Shown: piece by piece, positions 35,118-42,516 of the stretch
Numbering within the stretch: the stretch's first letter is position 1
Layout: each line of letters starts with the position of its first letter
DNA from: JAGIBJ01 sp032119595
GTDB lineage: Bacteria > Actinomycetota > Thermoleophilia > Solirubrobacterales > Solirubrobacteraceae
Direction: 5' to 3'
Assembly (NCBI GenBank): GCA_032119595.1
Contig: JAUMBQ010000006.1
Coordinates: 1,302,001 to 1,366,000 of the forward strand
Length of the DNA stretch: 64,000 nucleotides
Position numbers and translations under genes: made by a program
Notes under the pieces: model-generated
The model's database searches: none
The model's input: the letters and a program-made list of their open reading frames with translations, nothing else
Told to the model about the DNA's origin: nothing

Positions 35118-35250
35118 GGCCTGCCGAGTCGCTGGGGTGTTCCCAGCGAGCGGGGGACCCAATTTCGTTGGGGCTAATCAACACTCATGTGTTGGGGCGC
35201 TGCTCTTTCTGCGCCAGCCCGTCAGCTAACCCCGCAGGCGTTCGAAAGAG
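35118..35250 (+). promoter_or_regulatory. Cyclic di-AMP riboswitch (ydaO-yuaA class)
   Basis: The leader contains the conserved segments of the ydaO class in order: GCCGAGTC at 35123, GGGGGACCCAATTTC at 35152, TTGGGGCTAAT at 35168, a variable stem with GGCGCTGCTCTTTCTGCGCC (35195-35214), and the near-invariant end AGCCCGTCAGCTAACCCCGCAGGC at 35216-35239. P1 forms between GCCTGC (35119-35124) and GCAGGC (35234-35239). The ligand of this class is cyclic di-AMP, usually turning expression off, and NlpC/P60 and resuscitation-type hydrolases are its commonest actinobacterial targets. The start codon follows 13 bases after P1, so control at ribosome binding or by early termination are both possible. 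Confidence 0.93.
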
Positions 35251-35252
35251 GA

Positions 35253-36089
35253 ATGCTCGTGAGGAACCCGATCCGTCGTGCGACTTTGGTCGCCGTCCTG
35301 GCGCTACTGAGCGCCACCCCGTCCGCGTACGCGGTACAAAACAGCGGTGGCGCGTCGACCAGTGGTGCGAGCGCTTCGAGCGCGGCCCCGGCGGGCGATG
35401 CCGGCTCCGCCGATCCGATTGTCGTGCAGCCGGTGGCGCTGACCTCGTCGCAGACCAAGAGCGTGCAGCGGCGCGTGAAGGTCAAGCCCGACGGCGCGCT
35501 CGGATCACGCACGCGCAAGGCGATCAAGCGGTACCAGACGGTGCAGAGCCTGACGCCGACGGGTCGCCCGAACGTCGAGACGCTGCGGGCGATGAAGCTC
35601 AAGATCGCCGACAAGCTTGAGGCCAAGCTCCGCGCTGAAGCCGCGGGCGCTCCGGCGACGGTGCCCGTCGCACTCGTCGAGCCGGGCACGGCCGCTGCGA
35701 AGGCGCTCGCCGCCGCCCGCACCGCGATCGGGACGCCCTACCGGTCGGGTGGCACCACGCTCGCCGGCTTCGACTGCTCTGGGCTCACGCTCTGGGCCTT
35801 CGGGCAGGCCGGCGTGAAGCTCCCGCGGGTGAGCTTCGACCAGTACAAGGTCGGCGTCGCGGTCCCCAAGGGCGAGATCCAGCCGGGTGACCTCGTCTTC
35901 TTCGACTCCAATGGTCCCGGCGCGTCGCATGTCGGGATCGCCGCAACCGCCACCACCGTGATCTCCTCGACTACCCGGGGCGTCATGGAACACACCATTG
36001 CCAGCGGATACTGGGCCGGCCACTACGTCGGCGCGCGTCGCGTGAGCGACGACGTCGCCGTCAAGGCCTCGGCCGCCACCGCCCGGTAG
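35253..36089 (+). CDS. NlpC/P60 family cell-wall endopeptidase with peptidoglycan-binding region
   Basis: A 278-residue exported peptidase. Signal peptide 1-27 (LVAVLALLSATPSAYA), a Ser/Ala linker, a PG_binding_1-like region (about 70-115: VQRRVKVKPDGALGSRTRKA) and a C-terminal NlpC/P60 domain (148-265) with catalytic C175 (GFDCSGL), H226 (SHVGIA) and a third polar residue near H247. It should cut peptide stems in peptidoglycan during growth or separation. ATG at 35253 lies 7 nt after GAAAGAGG. The cyclic di-AMP riboswitch immediately upstream ties its synthesis to turgor/wall signalling. Confidence 0.93.
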   Translation: MLVRNPIRRATLVAVLALLSATPSAYAVQNSGGASTSGASASSAAPAGDAGSADPIVVQPVALTSSQTKSVQRRVKVKPDGALGSRTRKAIKRYQTVQSLTPTGRPNVETLRAMKLKIADKLEAKLRAEAAGAPATVPVALVEPGTAAAKALAAARTAIGTPYRSGGTTLAGFDCSGLTLWAFGQAGVKLPRVSFDQYKVGVAVPKGEIQPGDLVFFDSNGPGASHVGIAATATTVISSTTRGVMEHTIASGYWAGHYVGARRVSDDVAVKASAATAR

Positions 36090-36150
36090 AAGCGGGCTCT
36101 GCCGGAGGTGGCGCGCTGCCGCCGCCCCGGCGCCTGCCACGCTCTGGGTC

Positions 36151-36480
36151 GTGGTTGCGCGCTCCGTCCTCCTCTTCGCCCTGGCGGCCGTCGCCGAGAT
36201 CGGCGGGGCCTACCTCATGTGGATCGGGCTCAAGGACGGTCGCGGAGCGTGGGTCGTGGTCCTCGGAGGCGCGTCGTTGGTCGCCTATGGCGCCATCGCT
36301 GCCTTGCAGTCGTCGGATGAGTTCGGCCGCGTCCTCGCGGCTTACGGCGGGGTGTTCATCGTCGGATCGCTGCTCTGGGGCGTCGTTTTCGACGGGTTTC
36401 GCCCCGACCGCTACGACCTCACCGGCGCCGCGATCTGCCTGGTTGGCGTCGGCGTGATCATGTACGCGCCCGGACGCTGA
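36151..36480 (+). CDS. YnfA/UPF0060 family small membrane transporter
   Basis: A 109-residue protein with four membrane helices (SVLLFALAAVAEIGGAYLMW; AWVVVLGGASLVAYGAIAAL; VLAAYGGVFIVGSLLWGVVF; LTGAAICLVGVGVIMYAP). The conserved family residues EIGGAYLMW near residue 16-24 and AYGGVFI are intact. YnfA proteins belong to the drug/metabolite superfamily and relate to SMR-type efflux pumps; some raise resistance to dyes. GTG start at 36151. 61 bp after the NlpC gene, so readthrough is possible. Convergent with the MetQ-like gene. Confidence 0.9.
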   Translation: MVARSVLLFALAAVAEIGGAYLMWIGLKDGRGAWVVVLGGASLVAYGAIAALQSSDEFGRVLAAYGGVFIVGSLLWGVVFDGFRPDRYDLTGAAICLVGVGVIMYAPGR

Positions 36481-36490
36481 GCCGCGACGG

Positions 36491-37366
36491 TTAGAAGGCC
36501 GGGACGATCGCTCCGCGGTACCGGTCCTTGATGAACGTCTTCACCGCTGGCGAGCGCAGGAGGCGCGCCAGCGTGCGGACGCGCGGGTCGTCGCGATCCT
36601 CAGCACGGACGACCAGCAGATTGACGGCGGGGTTGTCGCCTGCAGGCTCGACGAGGACGGCGTCGCTCGTGGCCGACAGGCCGGCCTCGAGGGCGTAGTT
36701 GCCGTTGATGAATGCCAGGTCGTGATCGTCGAGTGCGCGCGGGGTGCGTGACGCCTCGACCGCATCGAAGTCGAGTCGCTTGGGGTTCTTCACGACGTCG
36801 GCGAGCGCGATCGAGGGCGCCTGCGGGTCCTTGACCCCGATGAGGCCTCGCTCGGCGAGCAACCGAAGCGCCCGCGTGACGGTGACATCGTCCTTGGGAA
36901 CCGCGACGCTCGCGCCGAGAGGGATCGCGGATGCTGTCTTGGTCGTATGCGAGTAGAGCCCGAGCGGCTCGATGTGAACGCCCGCCACCGAGACGAGCGG
37001 GGTTCCGAGTTTGGCGGCGGCCTTGGTCAGGAACGCGGGTGTCTGGAAGTAGTTGGCGTCGAGCGTCCCCTTGGCGAGGTCGACATTCGGAAGGACGTAG
37101 TCGGGGTACTCCACGACCTCGAGCTCCAGGCCGGCCTCGGCGGCGAGCGTGCGGTCGACGAAACGCAGGATCTCGGCGTGCGGCACGGGTGAGACCCCGA
37201 CGCGCAGCGGTTCGGCGCCGGTGGTTGACCGACTGGGTCCGCCTGAGTCGCCACAGGAGACCAGGGCAAGGGCGAGGGTGAAGGCGAGCGCGGCGGTCAG
37301 CCAGGCCGCGATTCGCGCGGTGTGGCCGACCGTCGGCGCAGGATGGGAGGCGGGAGACGGTGTCAT
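36491..37366 (-). CDS. MetQ/NlpA-type substrate-binding lipoprotein
   Basis: A 291-residue ABC transporter solute-binding lipoprotein. The signal peptide ends in a lipobox LVSC-G (Cys about 38). The body has the NlpA family features: LRVGVSPVPHAEILRF, VEYPDYVLPNVDLAKG, DANYFQT, DLAFINGNYALEAGL. The family mostly binds methionine, sometimes other small ligands. No MetN ATPase or MetI permease lies in the window, so it is an orphan here; the transporter may be encoded elsewhere or it may have a different role. Single gene with a strong hairpin before it. Confidence 0.88.
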   Translation of the reverse strand: MTPSPASHPAPTVGHTARIAAWLTAALAFTLALALVSCGDSGGPSRSTTGAEPLRVGVSPVPHAEILRFVDRTLAAEAGLELEVVEYPDYVLPNVDLAKGTLDANYFQTPAFLTKAAAKLGTPLVSVAGVHIEPLGLYSHTTKTASAIPLGASVAVPKDDVTVTRALRLLAERGLIGVKDPQAPSIALADVVKNPKRLDFDAVEASRTPRALDDHDLAFINGNYALEAGLSATSDAVLVEPAGDNPAVNLLVVRAEDRDDPRVRTLARLLRSPAVKTFIKDRYRGAIVPAF

Positions 37367-37390
37367 CCGGTGCCTCCAGTGTGCACGACG

Positions 37391-37422
37391 GCCGCGAGCG
37401 GGGTGGCGGCCCCGCTCGCGGC
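37391..37422 (-). terminator. Perfect 13-bp terminator-like hairpin
   Basis: GCCGCGAGCGGGG (37391-37403) pairs exactly with CCCCGCTCGCGGC (37410-37422) around a 6-nt loop, 6 bp beyond the stop codon of the fibronectin-like gene. No U-tract follows; the stem is stable enough to stop or pause polymerase and shields the 3' end. Confidence 0.7.
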
Positions 37423-37427
37423 GCTGG

Positions 37428-38672
37428 CTAGGTGCTCTGTGGCGTCTCGGAGTTCGGGGTGAGGTTGAGCATGATCGCGTTGCCTTTGCCCGCGGTGAGG
37501 GGGCTGATCAGCCCGGTCAATCCGCCGCATCCGGCCAGGTTGCTGATCGCGAATGAGCCAGCGAGGGTGCCGCCCGTCTCCGGTTGGAAGGTCGGCGCCA
37601 CCGACTTCAGGGCAATGCTCGATACCTGCTTGGCCTGGCAGTTGGCGCCGCCCGCGATCGTGATCCCGAAGAACGAGACGTTCGGGATGGTGATGCGCGC
37701 CATCTGGACGCCCTGAAGGACTCCGTTTTCGAGCGTGCCGACCAGCGGTGCCGTCGGCAGAATGAGCACCTTCGCAGTGACCGGCAGGAACCCGAGCGCT
37801 ACGAGTGCGCCCGTCGACTCCTCGAGGAACAGGTCGGCGGAGAAGGCCGGCGACTCCGTGTCAAACGTGACGGCGTCGAGGCTCCCGACCAGCGGCAGTG
37901 AACCCTTCACGAGCGTCTTGAGCGTCGCCGCACCCTTGAGCGAGTACGAGAGCGCGGGCGGCGTGTCATCCGGCAGGGTGGTGAAGGTGACGTCGCCCTC
38001 GGAGGTGAGTTCCTCGTCGGGTGCGGAGGCGGGCGCAATCTTCAGCGTCAGCGTGTACTCGGTCTCGGGCTGCAGGCCCTCGACTGGCTGGCACGGGGAG
38101 CCGGACTCGGTGACCTTCTCCGGGCCGATGAACACGACCCAGCGGTAGGGGATCGCCGGACGAATCACGTCCGGGGCGCACACCGTGGCGGAGGTCGCCG
38201 TGATGTCCTGCACGGTGACGGGAGGCGCGACGACGACGGCCTGCGTCCTGAAGGTCACGTCGCCCTCGTAGCGGAACGGGTCGCCGCTGGCGGGAACGTC
38301 GCCAACCTGGATGCTGACGGTGTAGACCGTGTTCGGCGTGAGACCGTCGATGCCCGCGCACAGCAGCCAATCCTCCGTGAGCTGCGTGGTGCCGCTGAAC
38401 ACCATCCAGCTCTGGATCACGTCCGGGCGCGCGCGGCTCAGGTCGGGACAGATCCAGGCAGTGGTCTGCGTGATGCGGGTCGCGTTGACGCCGCCCGCTC
38501 CCACCGCGTTCTCGCCAGCTACGACGGCCGCGTCCTGGTTCGGAGCGGGCTCGGCTACCGCCGCGATCGCGGCGGGTGCCGGCACGGCGAAGAGGGTCAG
38601 GGCGGCGGTGCCTGCGAGGGCGAGCCTCCGCAAGGTGCGCTGCGCGCTAGGGCGACGATGAAACCCGTGCAT
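37428..38672 (-). CDS. Secreted protein with two fibronectin-III-like repeats
   Basis: A 414-residue exported protein. ATG at 38672 has the ribosome-binding site AAGGA 7 nt upstream; signal peptide ends in FAVPAPAAIAA. Two repeats of about 95 residues follow (ICPDLSRA..LCAGIDGLTPNTVYTVSIQ and VCAPDVIR..PCQPVEGLQPETEYTLTLK), each with two Cys that probably pair, in a fibronectin-III layout ending in 'YEGDVTFRTQ/TSEGDVTFTTL'. The last 170 residues are another beta-rich domain with paired Cys (ANCQAKQ, LAGCGGL). A surface or matrix-binding role is inferred. Single gene. Confidence 0.75.
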   Translation of the reverse strand: MHGFHRRPSAQRTLRRLALAGTAALTLFAVPAPAAIAAVAEPAPNQDAAVVAGENAVGAGGVNATRITQTTAWICPDLSRARPDVIQSWMVFSGTTQLTEDWLLCAGIDGLTPNTVYTVSIQVGDVPASGDPFRYEGDVTFRTQAVVVAPPVTVQDITATSATVCAPDVIRPAIPYRWVVFIGPEKVTESGSPCQPVEGLQPETEYTLTLKIAPASAPDEELTSEGDVTFTTLPDDTPPALSYSLKGAATLKTLVKGSLPLVGSLDAVTFDTESPAFSADLFLEESTGALVALGFLPVTAKVLILPTAPLVGTLENGVLQGVQMARITIPNVSFFGITIAGGANCQAKQVSSIALKSVAPTFQPETGGTLAGSFAISNLAGCGGLTGLISPLTAGKGNAIMLNLTPNSETPQST

Positions 38673-38907
38673 GGGATTCCTTCTGGACTCGGACAGTGGG
38701 ACTCGCTGCGTCGGTCGGCCGACGTTCGGAGAAACGCGGCGCGAGGGGGACGTCCGGTACAGCACGTCCCAACGTTCCTCATGCGTCGCTACGTGTCAAG
38801 CAACTCCGTGACCTGGGTGAGCGGGGCCTTGCGGGCCTTGGTGCTCTCCGGGGAGTGGACAGGTGTTCACGTACCCCGGGGAGTTCCGCTCAACGCCCAA
38901 GAACGAC

Positions 38908-38930
38908 AAAACCCCCGGCGAGGCGGGGGT
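38908..38930 (-). terminator. Intrinsic terminator of tRNA-Ala
   Basis: On the minus strand ACCCCCG-CCTCGC-CGGGGGT is followed directly by TTTTG. It lies 9 bases after the 3' end of the tRNA, a standard Rho-independent terminator. Confidence 0.85.
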
Positions 38931-38938
38931 CTTGAATA

Positions 38939-39011
38939 TGGAGCTAAGGAGACTCGAACTCCTGACCTCTGCCATGCGAAGGCAGCGCTCTACCAGCTGA
39001 GCTATAGCCCC
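38939..39011 (-). tRNA. tRNA-Ala, anticodon CGC
   Basis: A complete cloverleaf on the minus strand. Acceptor stem GGGGCTA/TAGCTCC, D-arm with AGCTCAGCTGGTAGAGC, anticodon arm CTGCC-TTCGCAT-GGCAG giving anticodon CGC (reads GCG, Ala), T-arm with GTTCGAGTC, discriminator base A. The 3' CCA is not encoded. The G3-T70 wobble pair typical of tRNA-Ala identity is present in the acceptor stem (third pair G-T). Confidence 0.97.
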
Positions 39012-39116
39012 AAGGGACGCGTAGTCTAACCAACGAGCGCGGCAGGGTGCCGAGCGCTGGTGGCGAAGGTCACCGGTGCTGTCGGTTTCGCGCCCGAACG
39101 CCCCTTTCTCACCTTT

Positions 39117-41006
39117 ATGAGCTTTCGTCGCCAGCTGTTCCTTTCGCTCGCCGTGCTGGTGCTCGTCCCCGCAGTGATCGCGTCGCTTGCCATCGGACGC
39201 GTCGTGCGCGCCAATGAGAACGCCAAGACCGACGCCAGGCTCGACTCGGCGTCGCGGGTGGGCAAGGTCCTCGTCGAGCAGCTCACGGTGCGTGCTGAGC
39301 GGCGCTCCGTCGGGCTGAAGGACGATGCGCAGTTCCGCGCGGCGCTGGCCACCGGAAATCGGTCGAAGATTGAGCAGGTGCTCCCGGGCGCGCTGAAGCG
39401 CCACCTGTTCGTCGGCGGCACCGTCGATCTCGGGGTCGGAACGCCGATCTCCAGCGGCGAGACGGAGGCCGTCGGTGTGGCGCGAGCGGAGGTTCCCCTC
39501 TCAGGCGGAGAGACGGCGCAGGTGGGCCTCGGATTCAGCACCGTGGAGTCCTTCGCCAATGAGGTCGAAGCGACGACGGGTGTGCCCGCAGCGATCGTTG
39601 CGACCGGCAATCGCGTCGTGCTGCGATCCCAAGCTTTCCCGTCAGAGAAATACGTGGCCTTTACGGGCGAAGGCACGCAGGCCAGCGAGCGCTGGCGCAC
39701 GCGGCAGCTGCTCGTCCCCGCGCTCAGCGGCGGCGACTACCGCGCCGTCTTCGCCTCCAACCCCGGGCTGACCGCTGGGTCAGGCCTTGCGACGCGCCTC
39801 GTGCTCGCGGTGCTTGCGGCGTTCATCCTGGTCGGGGTCGCGATTGGCTGGCTGCTGCAGCGCGCGCTGACGGGCCGCATCGCGAGCTTCCTCGCGGCCG
39901 CCGATCGACTCGGTTCGGGTGACTTTGCGGCCGCGGCAGCGATCCCGGTGAAGGGCCGGGGCGAGTTCGCGACGCTTGGGCGCGCCTTCGTGGGGATGGC
40001 CCGTCAGCTCGAGCTGCGGGTCGATCAGCTTGAGCGGGAGCGCGGTCGCGTCCAGAGTTCACTGCTTCGCCTCGGCAAGGCGTTCGCGGCCAACCTCGAC
40101 CGCGACACGCTCGTGGACCTCGTCGTGGAGTCCGCCGTCGATGGTCTCACCGCCGATTCCGGCCGTGCGTTGATGCCGACCGGCCCAGGGGGCGCGCCCG
40201 AGACTCGGGGCTCCGTCGGCGCGGTGTTGGATTCATGGGACGCCCTCGGCGAGGTCGAGCGCCGTGCCCTGGCGACGGGCACTTCGGCGGCTCTGACGCT
40301 TGGCGGTCTCCACGCGATCGCCGAGCCGATGCGCGTCGAGCGCGGCGAAGGTCCGATGGGCGTCATCTCCGTGGCGCGCACGCGGCCGTTCGAGCCCGAC
40401 GAGCGCGAACTCCTGCGGTACCTGACTGAGCAGGCCGCGGTGTCGCTGCGCAATGTCGGCCGCCACGAGGATGTCGCGCGCGAGTCGATCACCGACGAAC
40501 TCACCGGCCTCTTCAACCGGCGTCGGTTCGACGACGTGCTCACGCACGCGGCCGCGCGCGCGACCGCGACCGACCCGATCGCGCTCGTGATGCTCGACCT
40601 CGACCGCTTCAAAGTGATCAACGACACGCATGGCCATCCGTTCGGCGACACCGTGCTCAAGGCCGTCGCGAAGATCGTCCGCGACACGGCCCGCGAGCGC
40701 GACCTCCCGGCCCGCTACGGCGGCGAGGAACTCGCGGTCGTCCTGGCTACCGGCGACACCGAAGCGGCCCGGCACTTCGCAGAGCGCCTGCGCGAGGGCA
40801 TCCAGGCCCTCAAGCTCGGCGACGATCGAACCGGGCCGGTCGAAGTCACCGCAAGCCTGGGTGTCGCGTCGCTGCCCGCGGACGGCGACGATGTCGGCGA
40901 TCTTGTGCGAGCAGCGGACGAGGCCCTCTACCGCGCCAAGCGAGGCGGTCGGAACCGGGTGGAGACGCCCACCCCTGCCCAAGGGCCCGCCGGGGAGGTA
41001 CGCTGA
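39117..41006 (+). CDS. Membrane diguanylate cyclase (HAMP-GAF-GGDEF)
   Basis: A 629-residue signalling protein. TM1 at about 8-28 (LFLSLAVLVLVPAVIASLAIG), an extracytoplasmic sensor region of about 200 residues, TM2 (VLAVLAAFILVGVAIGWLL), HAMP, a GAF-like domain and a C-terminal GGDEF domain with an intact active site RYGGEEL and the DTHGHPFGD helix. It should make cyclic di-GMP from GTP. I see no RxxD inhibitory site in the expected position. ATG at 39117 chosen since TM1 follows directly; the open frame extends 57 bp further up. No receptor or EAL protein is nearby. Confidence 0.92.
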   Translation: MSFRRQLFLSLAVLVLVPAVIASLAIGRVVRANENAKTDARLDSASRVGKVLVEQLTVRAERRSVGLKDDAQFRAALATGNRSKIEQVLPGALKRHLFVGGTVDLGVGTPISSGETEAVGVARAEVPLSGGETAQVGLGFSTVESFANEVEATTGVPAAIVATGNRVVLRSQAFPSEKYVAFTGEGTQASERWRTRQLLVPALSGGDYRAVFASNPGLTAGSGLATRLVLAVLAAFILVGVAIGWLLQRALTGRIASFLAAADRLGSGDFAAAAAIPVKGRGEFATLGRAFVGMARQLELRVDQLERERGRVQSSLLRLGKAFAANLDRDTLVDLVVESAVDGLTADSGRALMPTGPGGAPETRGSVGAVLDSWDALGEVERRALATGTSAALTLGGLHAIAEPMRVERGEGPMGVISVARTRPFEPDERELLRYLTEQAAVSLRNVGRHEDVARESITDELTGLFNRRRFDDVLTHAAARATATDPIALVMLDLDRFKVINDTHGHPFGDTVLKAVAKIVRDTARERDLPARYGGEELAVVLATGDTEAARHFAERLREGIQALKLGDDRTGPVEVTASLGVASLPADGDDVGDLVRAADEALYRAKRGGRNRVETPTPAQGPAGEVR

Positions 41007-41010
41007 CGTC

Positions 41011-41904
41011 ATGGGCATCCTCGACGACGCCATTCGCGAGCACCTCGAGCTGAAACGACGCCACGGGGCCGACAGCCAAGAGGTCAGTCGCCAAGAGCGA
41101 GAGATCCTCGGTGGGGAGAGTTCTCCCACGGAGGCCTCGGCGGCCGCTGCCTATGAGCAGCCGGCCGCGCTCGACGTTCCTCCGGCCGCCATTCCCGAGC
41201 CGCTCGCCCCGGCCGAGCTGCCGGCCGACGAGGCCCCAGTCGCGCCTCCGGTCCCCGAGCCGCTCGCGGGTTCGCCACTCCTCAAGTCCGATCCGACGCG
41301 TCCCGTCGACGACCTGTTCCCGGGCACAGGCGAGCTCTTGGCGGCGGCGTCCGAGTCGCCACCCGCTGCGCCGTCCCGCCCGCTCGCGGCGCCGGCACCC
41401 TCTGGGGCCGACAGTGAAACTGCAGCGCGTTCGGGTGCACGTCGCCTGAGCGACGACGAACTCGCCGCGTGGCGTCGTCGGCTGAGTGAGCGCGCCGACC
41501 GCCTGGCTGCGCAGCGTCCGGGCACCGAACCGACTGCACCGTCTGCTCCCGCGGCCCCGGCGCCCTCGAAGGCGCCGCGCGAGCCGGAGCCGCCGAAGTA
41601 CTGGTCTGGCAACACCACCGGCTCCGACGCCGGCGCCATCCCGCCCGCCACGCCTGCGGCGAAGGAGACGGCGCAGCACGCGCCGATCCATGATCCGGAA
41701 CCGCCGGTCAGTGGCGTCCCAGTCGACTTCTTCGACGCCGCTGACGCTGCGGACGCCGCGTTTGCACCCGAGGCCGCGCCTGAACCCGTCGTCGACACCG
41801 AGCACGACGTGCTCGACGAGACGCCGGACTTCCTCGAGGAGACGCCCGAACACGACCGCATGTGGTTCGAGCAGCGTCCGCCTCGAGACTTCGACTTCGG
41901 GTAG
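41011..41904 (+). CDS. Pro/Ala-rich protein with conserved N-terminal helix
   Basis: A 297-residue soluble protein, 4 bp after the cyclase stop and probably co-translated. The first 35 residues (MGILDDAIREHLELKRRHGA and EVSRQEREILG) form a charged helix; this start is, from memory, common among Thermoleophilia proteins of unknown function. The rest is Pro/Ala/Glu-rich low complexity with islands: LSDDELAAWRRRLSERADRL (helix) and an acidic C-terminus DEPDFLEETPEHDRMWFEQR-type. It is likely disordered and may bind partners. No enzyme motif. Confidence 0.7.
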   Translation: MGILDDAIREHLELKRRHGADSQEVSRQEREILGGESSPTEASAAAAYEQPAALDVPPAAIPEPLAPAELPADEAPVAPPVPEPLAGSPLLKSDPTRPVDDLFPGTGELLAAASESPPAAPSRPLAAPAPSGADSETAARSGARRLSDDELAAWRRRLSERADRLAAQRPGTEPTAPSAPAAPAPSKAPREPEPPKYWSGNTTGSDAGAIPPATPAAKETAQHAPIHDPEPPVSGVPVDFFDAADAADAAFAPEAAPEPVVDTEHDVLDETPDFLEETPEHDRMWFEQRPPRDFDFG

Positions 41905-42516
41905 GCCGCCCGCGGGCCGCTTCGGCCCCTGGTTTACGGCGATGGGTCGGTGCGAGGACCGAGTGATCTCGGCCTAGCGCTGGCGCGCGGCCAATGCGCG
42001 GCAGGTGGCCTGGATGCTGCGCCCGATGGTATGAAGCTCAGACGAAAGTCCAGGCGGTCTCAGGTTGACCGGTTTCCTGACCGATCTCGTGAGCGGACAG
42101 GGATTCTCCGCCCTCACCAAGCGGAGAACACCAGCTCTTGCCTCGGAGGGCAAGGACGCGCAAGGGCGGCTCGCAAGGGTCGCCCTTGCTGCTTTTGCGG
42201 CCGGACGGTTGGTGGGTCGACGGGTTGGGGGTGAGGGCCCTCCCTCCGGTCGGAGATTCCCCGCCTTGGGGCTGGTTGCTTTGGTTGGGTCTGGTTTGCG
42301 GGGAATACTCCCTGCGGGAGGGCCCTCACCCCCAACCCTGGCGGCTGGTGGGTTGGCGTCCGGCCGCTTTGCGCTGGCGGGCGGTTCTGGTGGGTTGAGG
42401 CGGGATGGCAGGCGGAGCGCGGGGTTTGCTTCCAAACAGGCCCAAAAGGGGCGATTTTGGAAGCAAGCCCCACCATCGGCGCCGCCGCCGGCGCCGCTTA
42501 GCGCCTGCGGCGCCGC
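41905..42516. repeat. Hairpin-packed gene-free segment with a nested 171-bp inverted repeat
   Basis: Several perfect inverted repeats follow each other: CTTGCC/GGCAAG (42137-42154), GCAAGGGCG/CGCCCTTGC (42160-42189), then a nested structure with outer arms GCGGCCGGACG (42197-42207) and 42357-42367, and inner 23-bp perfect arms (42222-42244 and 42316-42338, beginning GGGTTGGGGGTGAGGG). Next, GGGGTTTGCTTCCAAA (42421-42436) pairs with 42456-42471 with one wobble. A direct 19-bp tandem duplication (GCGCCGCTTAGCGCCTGCG) begins at 42491 and spans the glycosyltransferase stop codon. It separates convergent genes. No coding potential seen. Confidence 0.8.

Noticed and set aside
42197..42367. Terminal inverted repeats of an insertion sequence
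   Set aside because: Only 71 bp lie between the inner arms, with no transposase and no evident target duplication; at most a very decayed or MITE-like element.
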